A stretch of 9,007 nucleotides of DNA, from assembly GCA_947624075.1 (NCBI GenBank), contig CANQIM010000040.1, positions 1 through 9,007 of the forward strand, in the 5' to 3' direction. The notes beneath the pieces are model-generated. The model made no database searches. It worked only from the letters and a program-made list of their open reading frames with translations, and was not told where the DNA came from. This DNA comes from an uncultured Bacilli bacterium. GTDB lineage: Bacteria; Bacillota_I; Bacilli_A; RF39; UBA660. Of the stretch, positions 1 through 7,300 are shown piece by piece (position 1 is the first letter of the stretch; each line of letters begins with the position of its first letter). The position numbers were made by a program, and so were the translations under genes.

Positions 1-77
1 GCAGAATAACCTATACTCATTAAAAAGACTATTCCAATTATTGAAATTGTTAAAATTTTATTCATCTTTTCTTTCAT
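1..77 (-). CDS. 5' end of a secreted or membrane-anchored protein (partial)
   Basis: Only the first 25 codons lie in the window; the gene runs off the left edge. The reading begins MKEKMNKILTISII and continues into an uncharged stretch (ILTISIIGIVFLMSIGYSA). This is a short lysine-rich N-terminus followed by a hydrophobic core, as in a Sec signal peptide or a single N-terminal membrane anchor. A second ATG four codons in (65..63) could also be the start. A weak GGTG lies just before the first ATG and a better AAAGGAAAG lies about 15-18 bases upstream, so the start is not certain. It is divergent from the ribbon-helix-helix gene and shares its intergenic control region. Nothing of the mature protein is visible, so no function can be given. 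Confidence 0.5.
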   Translation of the reverse strand, partial: MKEKMNKILTISIIGIVFLMSIGYS

Positions 78-182
78 ACTAGCACCGATTTTCTTTCCTT
101 TACCTCATTTTTATTATGTGTTACTTTTTAAATTATTAATCACTTTAATATCTTATTTTCTTTTCTAAAATAATATGGTATC

Positions 183-188
183 ATTATA
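183..188 (-). promoter_or_regulatory. Candidate -10 box for the leftward partial gene
   Basis: On the minus strand a perfect TATAAT reads from 188 to 183. No good -35 hexamer sits 16-18 bases upstream (the position reads AATAGT). The leader to the ATG at 77 would be about 100 bases. The box lies inside two of the inverted repeats, so it could be repressed by a protein binding there. In sequence this AT-rich, a TATAAT can occur by chance. Confidence 0.3.
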
Positions 189-240
189 GTATCTATTAAA
201 ATGATACTATTTTGACACTATCATGTCAATACCAAATTAG

Positions 241-246
241 TATAAT
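241..246 (+). promoter_or_regulatory. Candidate -10 box for the RHH gene
   Basis: A perfect TATAAT lies in the spacer of the ATACCAAA/TTTGGTAT inverted repeat, 22 bases before the ATG at 268. The nearest good -35 hexamer, TTGACA at 212-217, is 23 bases away, longer than the usual 16-18, so the -35 is weak or the promoter is activator-dependent. Transcription would begin close to the ribosome binding site and give a very short leader. Confidence 0.4.
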
Positions 247-267
247 TTTGGTATGAGGTGATGAAAA

Positions 268-432
268 ATGAATTTAACTTTGAGACTTTCAGAAGAACTA
301 TATAAAAAGTTAAAAGAAGTTGCTTTTGAAGAAGATAGAAGTATTAATGGTCAGATAAATTACATGATAAAAAAATACATAGAATATAAAGACAAAGAGA
401 AAAATTCAAATAAGAATAGTATATATCAATAA
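268..432 (+). CDS. Small ribbon-helix-helix (Arc/CopG-like) DNA-binding protein
   Basis: This 54-residue protein has the ribbon-helix-helix layout. A short N-terminal beta strand of alternating residues (NLTLRL, residues 2-7) is followed by helix A (SEELYKKLKEVAFEED, 8-23), a turn, helix B starting at RSINGQINYMIKKYI (24-38), and a lysine/asparagine-rich tail. Such proteins dimerise through the strand, which enters the major groove, and act as small repressors or antitoxins. The start is set by GAGGTG at 255-260, seven bases before the ATG; the ATG at 261 is out of frame and leads to a short dead-end frame. It lies 56 bases before the helicase gene on the same strand and may be cotranscribed with it. 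No toxin gene is adjacent, so an antitoxin role is not supported. Autoregulation through the upstream inverted repeats is inferred. Confidence 0.8.
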   Translation: MNLTLRLSEELYKKLKEVAFEEDRSINGQINYMIKKYIEYKDKEKNSNKNSIYQ

Positions 433-488
433 TAAAATTTCCTTGTTAATAACACTATAAAATCTCAATTGGAAGTAGGTATAAAATT

Positions 489-3400
489 ATGTTATTTTCT
501 AAGCAAAAAAAAGAATGCCTTGAATTTGAAAAATTAATAGAATATAAATCAAAAATAGACAGTTTATTAGCTTTAGATAAATATATTTCAAGAAAAGAAT
601 ATAATTCATTTTATAATGACAGTAGGAACAATTTTACTAAATTAGTGACACTTGAAAAAGAAAAAGTTTTAAATGAGTGGTGTAAGAAAAATAAAGTTAA
701 TTTTAAAGAAATGAAAGATTTGTTAGCTTATTATGAGCATACAAAGGAAAATATTGATTTACATAATAATGAATTTATAGAAAAACATCTAAAGCTAGAA
801 AAACAATATTTAGATGAAATACTTATTAAAGATGATCCTAATATTATTTTAGATAATGAACAAAGAAAAGTTGTTTTAGCTGATGAAGACTATACCTTAG
901 TAATAGCTGGAGCTGGAGCTGGAAAGACCACAACTATAGAAGCTAAAGTTAAATACTTAATTGAAAAGCAAAAAGTTAATTCCAAAAGAATATTAATTGT
1001 ATCTTTTACTAGAAAGGCCACTAGAGAATTAGAAGAAAGGTGCAAAAAACTGGGGCTTTCGGTTAATATTGCAACTTTTCATGGAATAGCAAATGAAATC
1101 ATTAAGGCAAATGAAATAGAAAAACATAGCATAGCAACTGGAGATGTTATGTTTACTTCGATAAAAAAATTTCTTTTGGAAAATGCAAATGATGAAGTAT
1201 TTGTCAAGAAAATATTATTATTTTTTGCTAGTTACTTGCAAATACCGCAAGGGGAAGAAAACCTTTCTACTTTAATTAATGAATTGAATAGTAATAATTG
1301 TACGACAATGCGTTCTGATATAAGAAAAAAACTTGATGAATTTAAAGAAAAACAGGAAAGTAATAGAAGAACTATAAAAGATGAAAAAGTTAGAAGTATA
1401 GAAGAATGTAGAATAGCTAATTTTTTATTTATTAATGGTATTGACTATGAATATGAGCCTATATATAAATATGGTTTTGAAAAGACAATTAAACCGTATT
1501 GTCCAGATTTTTTAATAAGACAATTTGATAAGGAAATTTATCTGGAGCACTTTGGAATATCTGAAGATGGGAAAAGTTCAAGATTTAATGATGAAGAACT
1601 TAGTTTGTACAAAAAGCATATTAATGAAAAAGTTATATTACATAAAATGCATGGGACTAAGTTGATTTATACCTTTTCTAAATATAATGATGGAAAAGAT
1701 ACAATTACTCATTTGAAAGATGAGTTACAAAAGGCAGGAATTTCTTTTGAGTATAAGAATAGCAAAGAAATATATGAGCAACTTATTAAAAATATGGAGG
1801 ATAAATACTTTAATAAATTTATTCAATTGATATGTGTTTTTATAGCAAGATTTAAAACTAATAATTTTAATGTTTCAAAATTTGATGAATGGAGAGTTTC
1901 ATTAAAAGATGAACGTTCAAAACTATTTGTAAATATTTGTTATCAATGTTATTTGGCTTATATGACGGAATTAAAAAGAAGAAACAGTATTGACTTTGAA
2001 GATATGATTAATAATGCTTCCAATTTGTTAGATGAAAAGATAGTAAATGGAGAAAAATTGCCATATGATTATATATTTGTAGATGAATATCAAGATATAT
2101 CTTTGCAAAGATTTGACTTGTGTGAGAAATTATCTAAATGTTCAAATGCTAAAATAATTGCAGTTGGTGATGATTGGCAATCTATATTTAGATTTAGTGG
2201 TGCAAAAATAGAATTATTTACTAAATTCAAAGGAATGATGGGTTATGCTAATGTAATTAAAATAATTAATACTTACAGAAATTCACAAGAGTTAATTGAT
2301 ATTGCTGGTGGATTTGTCATGGCAAATGATAATCAAATAAAGAAAGAATTAAAATCTAACAAATCGATTACAGAACCAATTTTATTAATGTCTTATAATG
2401 ATATTTATGAAAAAAATAATGTTGATAAACCAATGAAAAGAATGTGTTGTGCTATCGAAAAGTCACTAGATATGATAGTTAAAAGCAATGGAGAAGATAG
2501 TAGTGTTTTGCTAATAGGAAGGTATGGGTTTGAAGAAATACAGTTAGCTAAGCAAAAAGATTATTTTACCTACTTTAATGGGCATATTCATTCTATTAAA
2601 TATCCTAAAATTAAAATGACGTATTTGACAGCACATTCATCTAAAGGATTGGGATATGATAATGTAATTATTGTTAATGGAAAAGATGCAATATTAGGTT
2701 TTCCTTCTAAGATAGTTGATGATCCAGTTATGAAATTAGTAGTTAAAGATACTGAAAATGTTGACTACGCTGAAGAAAGAAGATTATTTTATGTTGCTTT
2801 AACAAGAACTAAAAATAGAGTTTTTGTGATTACTCCTATACATAGGCCGTCTAAATTTATTTTAGAAATAAAAGATAATTTTAAAAATGTAGTTTTAGAT
2901 GGTGAAGAACTAGAGCCAATAGTTGATTTAAATAATGCTATTTTATGTCCGTGTTGTAATTACCCACTGCAAAAAAGAGAAAATTATAATTTTAAAGGTG
3001 CTTCAAGAGTATGGGTATGTTCAAATGATCCTGAAGTTTGTGGTTTTATTACCAATGATTTGAAAGGTGGTAGGTTGTCAATTTGTAAATGTCCTAATTG
3101 TGAAGATGGTTATTTAGTTGTTAAAAAGTTAAAAAATAAAGATGATACAGAATCAAGAATGTTGGGCTGCACTAATTATAAAGCTGATGGAACGGGATGC
3201 AATACAATGATGCTTCCACACAATTATACGGAAGAAAGAGAAGAATTTACTATTAGATTTCAAAATCAAAACTTAGATATAAATAAAGTTATGATATGTG
3301 GACATCAATTTAAGGAAATGGTAAATATAATTATTAAAGTTATAGATAAGTACAAAAATTATAGTGTGGCTGTTGGGCCAAAAATGCTTTTTTCAATATT

Positions 3401-3626
3401 AACTGGTGAAAAGACAAAAATGATTATTCAATTAAATATAACTAGTAATTATTTTTTTGGATGTATTAAAGATACTGATAAGAAAAAATTTTATGCTCTA
3501 TTTAATTCACTAAAAGATAACAATATTATAACAGTCGACGACAAAGACTATGGAAGAATAAATATTCTAAAAGATAAACTAGATGAAAATGATTATAAAA
3601 TTATATTAGCCGGAATGAAATTATAA
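489..3626 (+). CDS. UvrD/helicase IV-like SF1 helicase with nuclease-like insert, zinc ribbons and RQC-like C-terminus
   Basis: This 1045-residue superfamily 1A helicase is predicted to be cytoplasmic and to unwind DNA using ATP. Residues 1-115 form a charged helical N-terminal region. The Q motif (LDNEQR, 121-126), Walker A (AGAGAGKT, 140-147), motif Ia (170-180) and Ib (ATFHGIA, 195-201) follow. An insertion at about 296-395 resembles a PD-(D/E)XK endonuclease: E305/E306, PD at 339-340, then EHFG at 353-356. Helicase motifs resume with II (VDEYQD, 531-536), III (VGDDWQSIFRFSGA, 559-572), IV (TYRNS, 595-599), V (TAHSSKG, 714-720) and VI (VALTRTKNR, 769-777). The GDDWQ/FRFSGA signature is that of helicase IV (E. 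coli HelD) rather than UvrD or PcrA. Two topoisomerase-type zinc ribbons follow (C820, C823, C844, C851; C868, C871, C894, C904). Residues about 935-1025 resemble the winged-helix RQC domain of RecQ. The ribosome binding site is modest (AGTAGGT, eight bases before the ATG). The role is probably in DNA repair or defence against foreign DNA; which one cannot be told from the sequence. Confidence 0.88.
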   Translation: MLFSKQKKECLEFEKLIEYKSKIDSLLALDKYISRKEYNSFYNDSRNNFTKLVTLEKEKVLNEWCKKNKVNFKEMKDLLAYYEHTKENIDLHNNEFIEKHLKLEKQYLDEILIKDDPNIILDNEQRKVVLADEDYTLVIAGAGAGKTTTIEAKVKYLIEKQKVNSKRILIVSFTRKATRELEERCKKLGLSVNIATFHGIANEIIKANEIEKHSIATGDVMFTSIKKFLLENANDEVFVKKILLFFASYLQIPQGEENLSTLINELNSNNCTTMRSDIRKKLDEFKEKQESNRRTIKDEKVRSIEECRIANFLFINGIDYEYEPIYKYGFEKTIKPYCPDFLIRQFDKEIYLEHFGISEDGKSSRFNDEELSLYKKHINEKVILHKMHGTKLIYTFSKYNDGKDTITHLKDELQKAGISFEYKNSKEIYEQLIKNMEDKYFNKFIQLICVFIARFKTNNFNVSKFDEWRVSLKDERSKLFVNICYQCYLAYMTELKRRNSIDFEDMINNASNLLDEKIVNGEKLPYDYIFVDEYQDISLQRFDLCEKLSKCSNAKIIAVGDDWQSIFRFSGAKIELFTKFKGMMGYANVIKIINTYRNSQELIDIAGGFVMANDNQIKKELKSNKSITEPILLMSYNDIYEKNNVDKPMKRMCCAIEKSLDMIVKSNGEDSSVLLIGRYGFEEIQLAKQKDYFTYFNGHIHSIKYPKIKMTYLTAHSSKGLGYDNVIIVNGKDAILGFPSKIVDDPVMKLVVKDTENVDYAEERRLFYVALTRTKNRVFVITPIHRPSKFILEIKDNFKNVVLDGEELEPIVDLNNAILCPCCNYPLQKRENYNFKGASRVWVCSNDPEVCGFITNDLKGGRLSICKCPNCEDGYLVVKKLKNKDDTESRMLGCTNYKADGTGCNTMMLPHNYTEEREEFTIRFQNQNLDINKVMICGHQFKEMVNIIIKVIDKYKNYSVAVGPKMLFSILTGEKTKMIIQLNITSNYFFGCIKDTDKKKFYALFNSLKDNNIITVDDKDYGRINILKDKLDENDYKIILAGMKL

Positions 3627-3638
3627 CAAAATCAAAAA

Positions 3639-3667
3639 AGAGTTGCAATGAAAATCATTACAGCTCT
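3639..3667. terminator. Bidirectional intrinsic terminator between convergent units
   Basis: Two 13-base arms (3639-3651 and 3655-3667) pair around an AAA loop with one C/A mismatch and one G-T pair. Reading rightward, the hairpin is followed by a T-rich run (ATTTATTTTTATT). Reading leftward it is followed by CTTTTTTGATTTTG, a good U-tract. It can therefore end both the helicase transcript, 12 bases past its stop, and the type VII operon. The right end of the stem overlaps the stop codon of the 72-residue gene. Confidence 0.8.
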
Positions 3668-3884
3668 ATTTATTTTTATTTGCTAGTTCTTGAAGAGCTT
3701 TGTCAGCATCTTTATTCATTTCAACAGTCGTATCTAAGTATTTAGAATAACCTTCAACAGTCGCAACGAAATCGGCTAATTCTTGGATGTTCCTATCTTT
3801 TATTAATTCTTGGATAATGCTTGCTTCTTTTTTCAAAACATTAGAAACGGCATCTACTTCTTCATATTTCAATTGACCAATCAT
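3666..3884 (-). CDS. 72-aa helical protein, candidate WXG100-like T7SS partner or substrate
   Basis: I do not recognise a named family. The protein is predicted to be almost wholly helical, with two long amphipathic helices (about 4-30 and 33-70) joined near DRNIQEL. It has no signal peptide, no membrane segment and no cysteine. The second half (ELADFVATVEGYSKYLDTTVE) looks like the second helix of WXG100/ESAT-6-like proteins, but there is no W-x-G turn and the length is well below the usual 95-100 residues. A YEEVD string (7-11) fits the YxxxD/E export pattern but lies at the N-terminus rather than the C-terminus, so it is probably fortuitous. The gene is last in the essC operon. It overlaps the 64-aa gene by ATGA and has a strong GGAGG site before its ATG, so coupled synthesis and a heterodimer with that protein are plausible inferences. 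Confidence 0.7.
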   Translation of the reverse strand: MIGQLKYEEVDAVSNVLKKEASIIQELIKDRNIQELADFVATVEGYSKYLDTTVEMNKDADKALQELANKNK

Positions 3885-4075
3885 TCTTCAGCCTCCGTTT
3901 TTTTGGGAGATATTGCTACTTTGAAAGCTTCTGCATATTTTATAACTATTTGCTTATATTCTTCAATACTTTCTATATAATTATGATTATCTTGATCATC
4001 CCACTTAGCTTTCATAATATTTAGACACTCATATATCTTATTAATAGCTTGAACATATTGCTTGTATTCTTGCAT
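3881..4075 (-). CDS. 64-aa helical protein with WXG-like turn, candidate T7SS small protein
   Basis: Two helices are predicted (about 2-23 and 30-53), with a turn containing KWDDQDN around W25, followed by a charged tail (SPKKTEAEE). A tryptophan just before an acidic turn in a helical hairpin recalls the W-x-G turn of WXG100 proteins, but the glycine is replaced (W-D-D) and the protein is only about two thirds of the usual length. There is no signal peptide or membrane segment, as expected for a type VII substrate or its cytoplasmic partner. A near-perfect AAGGAGG, seven bases or fewer from the ATG, overlaps the stop codon of the preceding esaB-like gene. Its own TGA stop overlaps the next ATG. 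The family assignment is tentative; it could equally be an adaptor or chaperone specific to this EssC. Confidence 0.72.
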   Translation of the reverse strand: MQEYKQYVQAINKIYECLNIMKAKWDDQDNHNYIESIEEYKQIVIKYAEAFKVAISPKKTEAEE

Positions 4076-4084
4076 AAACCCTCC

Positions 4085-4342
4085 TTAAATTAAGATTATC
4101 CTTGAACCATTTTTTAAATTAGTTTCTCTAACAGTCTTATTGATATCATAAATTTCGCCAGTTTCTTTACTATAAAAATTAGTATCAGGCTTTGCTGCAT
4201 AAGCATTATCGGTAATTTCTACCAAAGCTTCTTCTATTAATTGTTTTATAGTACCAAGTGTCTTATTAATAGGAATATATAAATCATAAGACTTTTCTAT
4301 TAAAGGAATTTCTAATTCTATTAATATCTTATTTTTATTCAT
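4085..4342 (-). CDS. esaB: EsaB/YukD family ubiquitin-like T7SS protein
   Basis: The 85-residue product has the beta-grasp order of the YukD/EsaB family. An N-terminal strand pair (ILIELEIPLIEKSYDLYIP, 6-24) is followed by a helix starting near LGTIKQLIEEALVEI (29-43). After a loop and the YSKETGEIYD segment come NKTVRETNLKNGSRIILI to the end. The pattern 'K-T-V-R-E-T-x-L-K-N-G-S-R-I' at the C-terminus is typical of ubiquitin-like folds in this family. There is no C-terminal di-glycine, so no conjugation is expected. EsaB is a small cytoplasmic component needed for or modulating Firmicutes type VII secretion. The gene directly follows essC: its AGGAGG site overlaps the essC stop (TAGGAGG), which argues for coordinated translation. 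Confidence 0.87.
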   Translation of the reverse strand: MNKNKILIELEIPLIEKSYDLYIPINKTLGTIKQLIEEALVEITDNAYAAKPDTNFYSKETGEIYDINKTVRETNLKNGSRIILI

Positions 4343-4353
4343 TAGCTTTCCTC

Positions 4354-7300
4354 CTATTCATTAGCAAGAAACTTAATTATATAAGCTTTTCCTTTGATAA
4401 CAATGTAACCAAAGTTTGGTGCTAATTCTACACGCAATTGACGAGCTGAAGTAGTTACTTTTAAAGTAAATTGATTACTGATGCCGTTACCTATCCATAT
4501 GCCCTCTGATAAATCAACACTTGTTTTAAACCAACTTTCAAATGCAAGACTTTTTATATTATCAATAGAGTCAACTAAAATATATTTAACATTACCTAAT
4601 TCTTTAGAAGAATCAAATAACTTAGTTAATTTTTCTTTTTCAATAGCACTTAATTTAGAAAGTAAACTAGCTATACCAATTATGATACAAACAACATTTT
4701 CTTGAGTTTTTGTAACTGTTTGGGCCTCGCAGAAAGAATTAAGCTTATCTATTGAGTCGTAACAAGTATCACTTGAATAGAATACTTTATCAGAAGAAGC
4801 ATAATTTAAGATAGAATTACTATCCATTATAATACTTTTGGTATTAGGAACTTTAGTAATTATATTAGCTAATCCTTTTAAGAACTCAGGCTCAGCCGTT
4901 ATATCTTCACCCGTAACTGTATACATAAATTTATCTTTTAAATTTATGCTAGCTATTTCTAAAGTTTCTTTAGTAATACCTACTGGAATAGTAGTAAGAG
5001 AACCAATTAATACATTTACAGAATCAAATGTAACTGTTTCTGGTAAAATTGGAATTCTTCGAGCTTTGTAATCACAAATAGCTGATAGTTTTTTACTTAC
5101 TACCTTGATATAGTCGATCATCTTTTCTTCAGCATAAGGGTAAGCAGTTTGAAACTCATAGATACCATCAAGAGAGATTAAACCACGACCAAATACTTTA
5201 GATGGTTCTTTTTTACGTACTCCTGGTAAAACAGAAGAATAATCAGAAGGATCATTAAATTGTAAAACTAAATTTTGACGGAAATTTTGACGCAAACGGT
5301 ATCTTACTGTATTCGGACCATTGGTAGAGAAGATAAAGACTATACCATATTTTAAACAATCTCTTGTTAATTGGCCAATAATTTCTTCATAATCACTATA
5401 TGTCTCTATGAAAGCTTCAACATTATTTATAATTACGATAATCATTGGTATTTGCTTTCCACCATGGTTAATATAGAAATCATAAGAACCATTATAATCA
5501 ACAAATAATTTTTTTCTTTCATCAAGTATCTCTTGAATCATTTTGAATAAATTAGTAATTTTTTCGGCTTCTGTTGATAAAATTACTTCTCCAATATGAG
5601 GTGCACCTCTAAACATAGTTAGTGTTTCAGCACCAAAGTCTAAAATATAAAAGTTAACTTCCTTAGAGTCATGAGTTGTTATTGTTGAATAAATAATACT
5701 AGTAAGCATTAACTCTTTACCACTACCAGCAGAACCAAATACAATAGTATTACCATCCTGAGATAAAGGAAGTGTTAAAGCATTTTGCTTTTGATTATCT
5801 GGGTCATCATATTCGCCTATTATTGGATTGATAACATTTTTTGTTGTAGAAATTCCGTATTTTTCTTTTATTTTGTCAACATATACAAAATCTGGAATAC
5901 GATCTAGCCATAATTGAGGAATAGATATTTGTTCTTGTTTAGCTTCATCAACAATATATTTTATAATATTAGTTATTTCTTCACCTTTTGATTGAATGAT
6001 TACCTCATTTGTTTTAGTATCCAAAGTTTTGATATAATTACCAACATTATCAACAATATTAATTGACTGATCAACTTTTTTCTTTCTTTTTTCAGTTGGA
6101 TAATATTGAGCTCCTGCCCATGCTGCTTGTCCCATAGCAAATAATTCATTATAACCAACTTGTAAATAGAAACGACCTGGATTTTTTAGAGAAGCAGCAT
6201 CAGGTACTTTAATCATGTCCATACTATCAGACTTGTCTTGAACCTTTAGACAAACTCTAAATTTAGAGTTAGACCAAATTTGATCATTTACTACACCACT
6301 TGGCTTTTGGGTTGCTAAAATAAGGTGAACTCCTAAAGAACGTCCTATACGAGCTGTAGAAATCAATTGTTCCATAAATTCAGGACGTTGATCTTTTAAT
6401 TCAGCAAATTCATCTGAAATAATAAACAAATGTGATATAGGATTACTTACTAAGCCCTTACGGTAAAGACTTTGATATTTGTAAATATCAATTGTACTTT
6501 CATCTAATTTATCTCTTGCTTCATTAAACATTCTTTGTCGTTTTCTTAATTCACTTTGAATAGAAGCCAAAGATCTATTCATCTCAACAGTGTCAAGGTT
6601 AGTGATTGTTCCAGCCAAATGAGGTAGTTTCATACCAGTTTCTTTATTTTGGAAAACTCCTGCTAGGCCTCCACCTTTATAGTCTATTAAGACAAATGAT
6701 ACTTCATAAGGATGATAATTCAAAGCCATTGATAAAACATAACTAATTATGAATTCTGATTTACCTGAACCAGTCATACCAGCAATTAATCCATGAGGTC
6801 CATGAGCTTTTTCATGTAAATCTAATTTGAATAACTCTCTAGATTTATCAACTCCAACAGGAGCTTGAAGAGATTTGGTTGGATCATTTTGCTTCCATCT
6901 ATTTAAAACATTTAATTGATCGACCATACCAACATTGTACATTTCAAGGAAAGATAGGCCTTGAGGAAGAGTTCTATTTTCTTTAGCTATATCAATAGGA
7001 ATATTTGCTAGTATCTTGCAACATTCATAAATATTTAAAGTAGGATCATAATCAGCAGCAAATTCTTTTTGCTTGTTAGAGACAAGTTCATTTTCAAAGA
7101 CACCAGAAACTTTATCACCTATACTTATAAAAGTTTTACATTCATTTGGAATATTAATTAGACGAGGACTGATAACAATTAAACTGAAACCATAATTGAT
7201 TTCCATTTCGCAAACGTCTTTTAAAATATCAAGATCTCTTAAAGTCTTGTAGTCATCAGTAAAAATAACAAAATAAGGTTTTAGACGATGATAGTCAACT

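Larger units (their letters stand above)
178..254. repeat. Cluster of overlapping inverted repeats, candidate operator
   Basis: Four perfect inverted repeats follow each other: GTATCATT/AATGATAC (178-185 and 200-207), ATAGTATC/GATACTAT (186-193 and 203-210), TTGACA/TGTCAA (212-217 and 224-229), and ATACCAAA/TTTGGTAT (229-236 and 247-254). The hexamer TAGTAT occurs at 187-192 and 238-243 on the plus strand and at 204-209 on the minus strand. ACTAT recurs at 206 and 217, one helical turn apart. The cluster covers both candidate -10 boxes. It sits directly before a ribbon-helix-helix gene, and that family commonly binds small repeated or palindromic operators and represses its own promoter. That this protein binds here is inference. 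Confidence 0.5.
78..267. other. Divergent intergenic region between the leftward partial gene and the RHH gene
   Basis: This stretch of about 190 bases is very AT-rich and contains no convincing coding frame. Its left half (about 110-170) shows no recognisable signal. Its right half (178-254) holds four short perfect inverted repeats, a TATAAT box on each strand, and the ribosome binding site of the downstream gene. It is best read as a shared promoter/operator region. Confidence 0.7.

Noticed and set aside
212..246. TTGACA (212-217) with TATAAT (241-246) as a standard promoter
   Set aside because: The spacer is 23 bases, outside the usual 16-18. Only the -10 was kept as a candidate, and TTGACA was treated as one arm of an inverted repeat.
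268..432. RHH gene as the antitoxin of a toxin-antitoxin pair
   Set aside because: No small toxin-like gene lies before or after it. The next gene is a 1045-residue helicase and the intervening 56 bases encode nothing.
489..3626. Naming the helicase HelD in the sense of the Gram-positive RNA polymerase recycling factor
   Set aside because: The similarity in motifs II-III is to the helicase IV branch of E. coli, and the nuclease-like insert, zinc ribbons and RQC-like end are not part of the RNA polymerase-binding HelD layout.
3881..3884. The 64-aa and 72-aa frames as one gene split by a frameshift
   Set aside because: The 72-aa gene has its own GGAGG site and ATG at ideal spacing, and the ATGA overlap is a normal coupling arrangement. 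A frameshifted WXG100 would also not give two complete helical hairpins.
4481..5071. Two plus-strand open frames (4481-4705 and 4838-5071) antisense to the essC 3' region
   Set aside because: They lie opposite a continuous, well supported essC frame, have no ribosome binding site or recognisable domain, and are the expected mirror frames of an AT-rich gene.
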